Shown: in pieces, positions 1-4,915 of the stretch
Layout of the letters: each line of letters begins with the position of its first letter
Numbering within the stretch: position 1 is the first letter of the stretch
Position numbers and translations under genes: made by a program
DNA from: Christensenellaceae bacterium
Lineage (GTDB): Bacteria; Bacillota; Clostridia; Christensenellales; Borkfalkiaceae
Assembly: GCA_948482865.1 (NCBI GenBank)
Contig: CAOMHR010000078.1
Location: forward strand, 1-7,519
DNA: 7,519 bases
Reading direction: 5' to 3'
Notes under the pieces: generated by a model
Databases searched by the model: none
Told to the model about the DNA's origin: nothing
What the model saw: the letters and a program-made list of their open reading frames with translations, nothing else

Positions 1-1184
1 GTGAAAAAATCTTTGAAAGTCTTTGAGCAGACTTCGGCGTTTTCTATTTCTATTCCGTCGGCGCGCAGTCCCGTAACAGCAAAGCTCATTGCAACGCGGT
101 GGTCGCCGAACGTGCATATTTTTGCGGGCTTGGGCGCGGACGGATAAATTTTTACGCCGTCTGCAAATTCTTCGACCCTGACGCCCATAGCGGTAAGATT
201 TTTAACTATCGCCCCTATCCTGTCGCATTCCTGTCTGCGTATATGGGCAACGTTGCATATTTCGGTAGGATTTTTAAGATATGGCGCAATCGCGGCGAGC
301 GTCAATGTCTGATCGGAAAAGCCGCCCATATCCACTTTACCGCCGTCAAAATTTTTAAGAAGTTTTATAAAATTCATATCGCCCTGCAAACTGTCCGGCA
401 TTAAACCGTTAACGGTTATATCGGTACCCAGTATTTTGTTTGCCGCATAAAAATAGCAGGCGGCGGAAACGTCAGGCTCTATTTCGTAAGTCCTTGCCGT
501 GTACGCCCCGCAGACGCGGTAACCGTCTTCTGTTTTTTCGACTTCGGCGCCGAACGAACGCATAATTTCAACAGTCATATCGACGTAACCCAAAGAATGC
601 GAACCTTCCGTCTTTATGGTCAGCGGCGCATTTGCGCATATGCCCGAAATTAAAAGCGCAGACAAAAACTGACTGCTTTCGTCAATATTTACGCTTACTT
701 CGTTTTCGGGCGAAAGCGCGCCTTCTATTATAAAGGGGTAAGAGTTTTGCTCCCGTAAAAAAGTGAATTTTGCGCCCAGCTGTTTAAGCGTGTTTATCAG
801 GGAAGATACGGGGCGGTTTTTCATCTGTTCGGAACAGGTCAGAGAATAACTGCCGCGCTGAAAAGCGAGAAACGCGGGCAGGAACCTTGCCGCAGTTCCC
901 GCGCTGCCCACAAAAATTTCAGCAACGTCCTTTTTCAGTTTGCCGCCGCAACCCTTTATTTTTACGGAATTTCCGAAAACTTCACACTCTATGCCCAAAT
1001 CCGTAAGGCACTGCAAAAACGTTTTGCAGTCGTCTGAAAACTGCACGCCGTGAAGAGTGCTTTCGCCGTCCGCCGAAGCCGCAATCAAAAGGGCGCGGGC
1101 GGTAATGCTTTTTGACCCGGGTACAGACACGGCGGTTTTTCCGCCGCGCGTTTTTCCGTAAATGTTTTTTACTTTGTAATTCAT
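1..1184 (-). CDS. aroA: 3-phosphoshikimate 1-carboxyvinyltransferase (EPSP synthase), 3' end cut by window
   Basis: EPSP synthase transfers the enolpyruvyl group of phosphoenolpyruvate to shikimate 3-phosphate, the sixth step of the cytoplasmic shikimate pathway to chorismate. The frame is open for 394 codons from the ATG at 1184 to the left edge. Family landmarks seen: VPGSKSITAR at residues 21-30 (substrate-binding Lys25), VGSAGTAARF at 92-101, SSQFLSALL at 170-178, a GFSDQTLTLAA segment near 288-298 carrying the expected catalytic Asp (D291), RRQECDR at 316-322, GDHRVAM at 360-366 and SKTFKDFF at 387-394. The last corresponds to the conserved lysine segment close to the E. coli C-terminus, so only about 10-20 residues should be missing. 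The expected total is a little shorter than the usual ~427. The ATG shares bases with the TGA of the upstream trhP gene (ATGA, 1181-1184), and no strong Shine-Dalgarno is visible, which suggests coupled translation. Oddities: Gln318 where E. coli has Lys, and Phe101 where E. coli has Pro. The identification is secure; the substrate class (glyphosate-sensitive or not) cannot be read. Confidence 0.95.
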   Translation of the reverse strand, partial: MNYKVKNIYGKTRGGKTAVSVPGSKSITARALLIAASADGESTLHGVQFSDDCKTFLQCLTDLGIECEVFGNSVKIKGCGGKLKKDVAEIFVGSAGTAARFLPAFLAFQRGSYSLTCSEQMKNRPVSSLINTLKQLGAKFTFLREQNSYPFIIEGALSPENEVSVNIDESSQFLSALLISGICANAPLTIKTEGSHSLGYVDMTVEIMRSFGAEVEKTEDGYRVCGAYTARTYEIEPDVSAACYFYAANKILGTDITVNGLMPDSLQGDMNFIKLLKNFDGGKVDMGGFSDQTLTLAAIAPYLKNPTEICNVAHIRRQECDRIGAIVKNLTAMGVRVEEFADGVKIYPSAPKPAKICTFGDHRVAMSFAVTGLRADGIEIENAEVCSKTFKDFF

Positions 1185-2377
1185 AGTTTTCTTCGTCTTA
1201 AAATGTCGCCTGCGGAAAGATTATAGGGGCAGTTGATTTTGTAATGCTCCTGCACCAATTTACAGTCGCTCACCTGTTCACCCGTTGAAGTGAAAGCGCA
1301 ATCCAATTTGAAAGTCTTTTTAAAACTGTCCGAAGGGGACAGCACTTCCAACTCGTCGCCGCACCTGAACCTGCCGCGCATTTCCACGGTTGCAAATCCG
1401 TCTGAGCAATTTAAAACGTTTGCGATATAGTCGCAGTCGCCCTTGGTCTGACTGTCGTTATAATTCACCGTCGCGCAATTTTCGCCGAAGGCGTACGCGG
1501 TTGTGTAATCTCTGTGCGCCGCGGTTAAAAGCTCGCTTTCGACAATGCCGTCAAAGCCGTGGTCAATACAGCGGCGATATGCGTTTATTACTGTCGCAAG
1601 ATAGTACTCGGACTTCATTCTGCCTTCTATTTTAAAGGAACAGACCCCCGCGGCGGCAAGTTTTTCAAGGTGGGCGGACATATTAAGGTCTTTACTGTTT
1701 AAAATGTAAGTTCCTTTTTCGTCTTGCCCGATATCCAGCCAGCCGCCGTCCTGCGCGCCGTCCGATTTTTTTATACGGTAATTCCACCTGCAAGCCTGAA
1801 CGCACTCGCCGCGGTTGGACGGGCGGTTTGCAAGATAGTCTGATAAAAGACACCTGCCCGAATACGAAATGCACATTGCGCCGTGAACAAAGGCTTCAAG
1901 TTCCATATCGGGAACGGCTGCGTGTATTCCGGCAATATCTTCAAGCGGAAGTTCCCTGGCAAGCACTACGCGGCTTGCGCCCTGTTCGCGCCAGAATTTT
2001 ACGGCGTACGCGTTGGTCAGATTTGCCTGCGTTGAAATATGTAACTGCAATTTCGGCGCGGCTTTTTTTGCGGCGTAGACCGCGCCGCTGTCAGAAACTA
2101 TTGCGGCGTCGGCGCCGATATACTGCAAAAAAGCAAAATAATCTTCCAGAAGCGCCAAATCTTTGTTTTTCGCAAAAATGTTTGCGGTTACATAAATTTT
2201 TTTACCGAGAGAGCGCGCAAGTTTAACGGCGTTTTCCAGTTCGTCGCGGGTGAAATTATCCGCAAACGAACGCAACGAAAAATCTTTGCCGCCGACGTAA
2301 GCCGCGTCCGCGCCGAAGTAAAAAGCTGTTTTCAGTTTTTCGAAATTGCCCGCAGGCGCCAAAAGTTCAACTTTCAT
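1181..2377 (-). CDS. trhP: U32-family tRNA 5-hydroxyuridine(34) synthesis protein, TrhP/YrrO/YegQ type
   Basis: This is a 398-residue member of the family annotated as peptidase U32. The PROSITE-type U32 signature is complete at residues 161-179 (E-x-F, GAMC, GRC, LLS). Cys169, Cys176, Cys192 and Cys196 match the four-cysteine pattern expected to hold an iron-sulfur cluster. The CxxxCRWNY segment (192-200) and EGRMKSEYYLA (251-261) resemble E. coli YegQ and B. subtilis YrrO more than the RlhA or UbiU/UbiV branches. The N-terminus (LLAPAGN, GADAAYVGG) is typical, and residues ~315-398 form the C-terminal beta domain. Known role of this branch: prephenate-dependent hydroxylation of tRNA U34 to ho5U. 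The start at 2377 overlaps the trmR stop (ATGA), and the stop overlaps the aroA start in the same way. The trmR gene just upstream supplies the next enzyme of the pathway, which supports this role over a protease role. Only one trhP is in the window, while B. subtilis carries two adjacent ones. Family is certain; the tRNA function is inferred from similarity and context. Confidence 0.88.
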   Translation of the reverse strand: MKVELLAPAGNFEKLKTAFYFGADAAYVGGKDFSLRSFADNFTRDELENAVKLARSLGKKIYVTANIFAKNKDLALLEDYFAFLQYIGADAAIVSDSGAVYAAKKAAPKLQLHISTQANLTNAYAVKFWREQGASRVVLARELPLEDIAGIHAAVPDMELEAFVHGAMCISYSGRCLLSDYLANRPSNRGECVQACRWNYRIKKSDGAQDGGWLDIGQDEKGTYILNSKDLNMSAHLEKLAAAGVCSFKIEGRMKSEYYLATVINAYRRCIDHGFDGIVESELLTAAHRDYTTAYAFGENCATVNYNDSQTKGDCDYIANVLNCSDGFATVEMRGRFRCGDELEVLSPSDSFKKTFKLDCAFTSTGEQVSDCKLVQEHYKINCPYNLSAGDILRRRKL

Positions 2378-3039
2378 TTTTTTACGCTCATCGCCAGCCC
2401 GTCGCCGACGTTTAAAACAGTGGTATAAAGTTCGCCGTCCCGCGTTGCCGCGTCGATATATTCCTTAATATGTTTGTACAGCATTTTCCGCTTTTGCGGA
2501 ACAGGGACCTCACCCGTCAGCCAGCCGTATAGCAGTACGTCGTCCGCAAGCAGAACGCCGCCTTTTTTAAGCATATTTTTAAGCAGCGGCAAAAGTTTTA
2601 TATACTGGACTTTTGCGCAGTCCATAAATATAAAGTCGTACTGTCCGCGCAGGTTTTGCAGACATTCATATGCGTCGCCGTAAAGTGCGGTTACGCGCAT
2701 ATCCATTCCGAGACATTTGAAATTCCGCAACGCTTCGTCGTAAAACGCCCGCTCCCGCTCTACGGTAGTCAGGTGCGCGTCCTTGCATATGTCGAGCATA
2801 ACGGCGGCGGAAACGCCCGTAGCCGTGCCGAGTTCGAGAATGTTTGAAGGTTTTAACGCCGCAACCAGCGTGCATATAAAATTTAACGTTTCGTCGTCTG
2901 CGGTGGGAATTTCACGGGCGAACGCCCTTTCCCTTATCTTGGCAATTTCTGCGGGCAACGCAACACCGTTGAAAACCGCCGTGCGCGACTCCCGCTCACC
3001 CCTGGACGTGTCGCCGTGCGCGTATCCGAAGCCGCTCAT
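2374..3039 (-). CDS. trmR: SAM-dependent tRNA 5-hydroxyuridine methyltransferase, TrmR/YrrM type (COMT-like fold)
   Basis: This 221-residue class I SAM methyltransferase has the order of motifs of the caffeoyl-CoA/catechol O-methyltransferase family. Seen are the glycine-rich SAM loop ILELGTATG at residues 67-75, the acidic end of the next strand at VERE (93-96), GDAYE at 121-125, FIFMDCAK at 136-143, GGVLLADDVLLYG at 160-172 and the family-typical VGDGLAMS near the C-terminus (211-218). Length and C-terminal segment fit B. subtilis YrrM (about 217 residues), the enzyme that converts ho5U34 of tRNA to 5-methoxyuridine, which widens wobble decoding. Probable metal ligands are Asp140, Asp166 and residue 167; the last is Asp where B. 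subtilis has Asn. The ATG at 3039 overlaps the rnj TGA (ATGA), and the gene's own TGA overlaps the trhP ATG. No clear Shine-Dalgarno precedes it, consistent with reinitiation after rnj. Similar proteins are often labelled generic O-methyltransferases; the adjacent trhP makes the tRNA role much more likely. Confidence 0.87.
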   Translation of the reverse strand: MSGFGYAHGDTSRGERESRTAVFNGVALPAEIAKIRERAFAREIPTADDETLNFICTLVAALKPSNILELGTATGVSAAVMLDICKDAHLTTVERERAFYDEALRNFKCLGMDMRVTALYGDAYECLQNLRGQYDFIFMDCAKVQYIKLLPLLKNMLKKGGVLLADDVLLYGWLTGEVPVPQKRKMLYKHIKEYIDAATRDGELYTTVLNVGDGLAMSVKK

Positions 3040-4844
3040 ACTTCAACCACTACGGGTACGACCATAGGCGACTGCTTTGTCTTTTTTAAAAGATAATTTC
3101 TGAAATTGCGTTTTATAACCTTTTTCAGCTCGTCAACCGTGCCGCGGGAAAGGTCGTAACCTTCTATCGCGCGCGCAATTACTTCGCGCATTTCCCTGTT
3201 GTAGTCGCGGTGGAAATCGAACACGAACCCGCGCGAGTTTATGGTGGGTTCCCCCACCACTTCGCCGTTTGAAACCGCGATTGAAATTATGAAAAGTCCT
3301 TCTTCCGAAAGCTGGCGCCTGTCGTCTATTATCACGCTCGCCTTTTCGTCTTCAATCCCTTCGCCGTCTATAAGGCGCGAACCCGACGGAACGTCCGCAA
3401 GCCGCTTCAAGCCCTTTTGCGAAACTTCAACGCAGTTGCCTATATCCGGAATGAAAATACGGCTTTCCGTCATACCCAGTTGTTCGGCGAGCTGGGCGTG
3501 CTTTTTCAGATGTCTGTATTCACCGTGTACGGGAATAAAATACTTGGGCTTTAAAAGGGTGTGCATAATTTTATGCTCTTCACGGCAAGCGTGACCCGAC
3601 ACATGAATATTTTCAAGACTTTCGTAAATCACGTTCGCGCCCTTTCTGTAAAGGTTATTGATTACCCTGTAAATTAGTTTTTCGTTGCCGGGTATGGGCG
3701 TCGCCGAAATAATTACGGTATCGTTTGCGCCGACGGTCACCTGTGAATTATCGCCGTTCGCCATACGTGTAAGCGCGCTCATAGGTTCGCCCTGGCTTCC
3801 CGTGCTCACAACGACAATTTCGCTGTCGCGCATATTTTTGGTCTTTGATATATCCACCAAAATTTTATCGGGGATATTTATTTCGCCTATTTTTTCAGCC
3901 GCTTCAACAACGTTGAGCATACTCCTGCCCGACAGCGCAACCTTGCGCCCGTGCTTCACCGCCAGATCCATAATCTGTTGAAGCCTGTGCACGTTTGACG
4001 CGAAAGTAGCTATAATAAGCCTTCTGTCCGCATTTTCGGCAAACAGTCTGTCAAGGGTCGCCCCCACCACCGTTTCGCTCATGGTAAAACCGCTGCGCTC
4101 GATATTTGTGCTTTCGCCCATATATAAAAGAACGCCCTTAGAACCTAAATCGGAAATGGTTTTCAAATCGATTGCTTCGCCCGCGACCGGCGTTAAATCA
4201 ATTTTGAAGTCGCCGCTGTGGAAAATTACGCCCTGCGGCGTTTCTATCGTAAGCGCAAGCGAACCGGCTATCGAGTGGTTTACGTTTACGCAACGTATTT
4301 TAAAGCAGCCCATCTGCAACACCTGACCGGGCACTACGTTTATCTGCTTTGCGTCGTTTATGCGGTGTTCGCGCAGTTTGTTGTCAACCAGCGCAAGAGT
4401 GAGCTTGGTTCCCGCCACGGGGACTTTAAATTCTTTTAAAAGATAGGGTACGCCGCCTATATGGTCTTCGTGTCCGTGGGTTAAAATTACCCCCCTTACC
4501 TTGCGCTTGTTTTCAACAAGATAGGTTATGTCGGGCACAATCAAATCGAACCCGGGCGTTTCTTCGGTGGGAAAAATCGCGCCCGCGTCTATAATTATAA
4601 TGTCGTTGCCGCACTCTATTGCGGTCATATTTTTGCCTATTTCACCCACGCCGCCGAAAAACATTATTTTAACGCGTTTAGAGCCTATTAAATGCTGTTG
4701 CCGTATAGGGTTTTTCTCCTTTGCGGGTTTTTGCGGCTGCGCTTCTTTTATCTTCTTTGCCGCGGCAGGCTTGTCCTGCTTTTTGGGTTTTGGATTGCGC
4801 CAGCCGTTAAATGCCGTGCGCTTGTTTTCATTCTGATTGTTCAA
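3036..4844 (-). CDS. rnj: Ribonuclease J, TTG start, basic N-terminal extension
   Basis: RNase J is a metallo-beta-lactamase/beta-CASP nuclease with 5'-3' exonuclease and endonuclease activity in mRNA turnover and rRNA maturation. The 602-residue product carries FFGGVGEIGKN (62-72), the metal motif HGHEDH (123-128), a ligand His at 190, HSGDFK (209-214) with Asp212, STGSQGEP (347-354) of the beta-CASP domain, HVSGH (414-418) and HGEYR (440-444) with the last metal His. The C-terminal domain (~465-602) is present. Start choice: codon 1 is TTG at 4844-4842, preceded at seven bases by GGAG; no in-frame ATG occurs before Met61, which lies inside the first conserved strand. The first ~55 residues are rich in Lys, Pro, Ala and Gln and precede the fold, making the protein about 50 residues longer than B. 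subtilis RnjA (555). Such basic tails exist in some other RNase J proteins and may bind RNA or partners. The usual DSTN motif reads ESTN (244-247), a mild change at a position I do not count as a metal ligand. One copy only in the window, so J1 versus J2 is not decided. Confidence 0.96.
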   Translation of the reverse strand: MNNQNENKRTAFNGWRNPKPKKQDKPAAAKKIKEAQPQKPAKEKNPIRQQHLIGSKRVKIMFFGGVGEIGKNMTAIECGNDIIIIDAGAIFPTEETPGFDLIVPDITYLVENKRKVRGVILTHGHEDHIGGVPYLLKEFKVPVAGTKLTLALVDNKLREHRINDAKQINVVPGQVLQMGCFKIRCVNVNHSIAGSLALTIETPQGVIFHSGDFKIDLTPVAGEAIDLKTISDLGSKGVLLYMGESTNIERSGFTMSETVVGATLDRLFAENADRRLIIATFASNVHRLQQIMDLAVKHGRKVALSGRSMLNVVEAAEKIGEINIPDKILVDISKTKNMRDSEIVVVSTGSQGEPMSALTRMANGDNSQVTVGANDTVIISATPIPGNEKLIYRVINNLYRKGANVIYESLENIHVSGHACREEHKIMHTLLKPKYFIPVHGEYRHLKKHAQLAEQLGMTESRIFIPDIGNCVEVSQKGLKRLADVPSGSRLIDGEGIEDEKASVIIDDRRQLSEEGLFIISIAVSNGEVVGEPTINSRGFVFDFHRDYNREMREVIARAIEGYDLSRGTVDELKKVIKRNFRNYLLKKTKQSPMVVPVVVEV

Positions 4845-4850
4845 TTTATT

Positions 4851-4855
4851 TCTCC
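4851..4855 (-). promoter_or_regulatory. Shine-Dalgarno that fixes the TTG start of rnj
   Basis: The minus strand reads GGAGA six bases before the TTG at 4844 (seven after GGAG). It is the clearest ribosome binding site in the window and decides the non-ATG start. The three downstream genes lack comparable sites and seem to depend on ATGA overlaps, so this site may set ribosome loading for the whole operon. Confidence 0.75.
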
Positions 4856-4872
4856 GTTACATCAATATTGTT

Positions 4873-4900
4873 ACAATAACGGGGGTTGACTTTTTATCAA
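4873..4900 (-). promoter_or_regulatory. Possible sigma-A type promoter for the rnj-trmR-trhP-aroA operon
   Basis: On the minus strand TTGATA (4900-4895) stands 16 bases before TATTGT (4878-4873). These match five of six and four of six bases of the -35 and -10 consensus. Transcription would start near 4865, leaving a leader of about 20-25 bases with the rnj Shine-Dalgarno. The -10 lies in a short palindrome, TATTGT-T-ACAATA on the plus strand (4866-4878), which could be chance or a binding site. The -35 and spacer lie inside the hairpin at 4881-4905, so the same bases would serve as promoter DNA and as an RNA stem in read-through transcripts. The weak -10 and AT-rich context keep confidence low. 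Confidence 0.3.
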
Positions 4901-4905
4901 CCCCC
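4881..4905 (-). terminator. Strong hairpin between the coiled-coil gene and rnj; probable terminator or attenuator
   Basis: GGGGGTTGA (4881-4889) and TCAACCCCC (4897-4905) form a perfect 9-bp stem with a 7-base loop. It begins 11 bases after the TAA of the coiled-coil gene, the usual place for an intrinsic terminator. On the minus strand the stem is followed by GTTATTGT, an imperfect U-tract (five T in eight), so termination may be partial or Rho-assisted. On the plus strand it is followed by A's and would not terminate. The loop TAAAAAG can also pair with CTTTTTTA just before the stem (4906-4913), which offers a weaker, competing fold. Confidence 0.55.
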
Positions 4906-4915
4906 TAAAAAAGTT

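Noticed and set aside
99..404. Plus-strand frame opposite aroA
   Set aside because: The minus strand here encodes recognisable EPSP synthase motifs without interruption; the plus-strand product has no known pattern or ribosome binding site.
1390..2226. Plus- and minus-strand alternative frames across trhP
   Set aside because: They overlap the conserved U32 signature and cysteine region in other frames and give Arg-rich, low-information products.
1181..2377. Annotation of the U32 protein as a secreted collagenase-like protease
   Set aside because: No signal peptide is visible, the four cysteines and the YegQ/YrrO-like segments fit the tRNA hydroxylation branch, and trmR is adjacent. The peptidase label is historical.
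4124..4160. ESTN instead of DSTN in RNase J as a sign of an inactive enzyme
   Set aside because: The residues I count as metal ligands (HGHEDH, His190, Asp212, His440) are all present, and Asp to Glu is mild, so loss of activity is not supported.
4881..4915. Plus-strand intrinsic terminator
   Set aside because: The stem is followed by TAAAAAAG on the plus strand, not by T's, and no plus-strand gene ends here.
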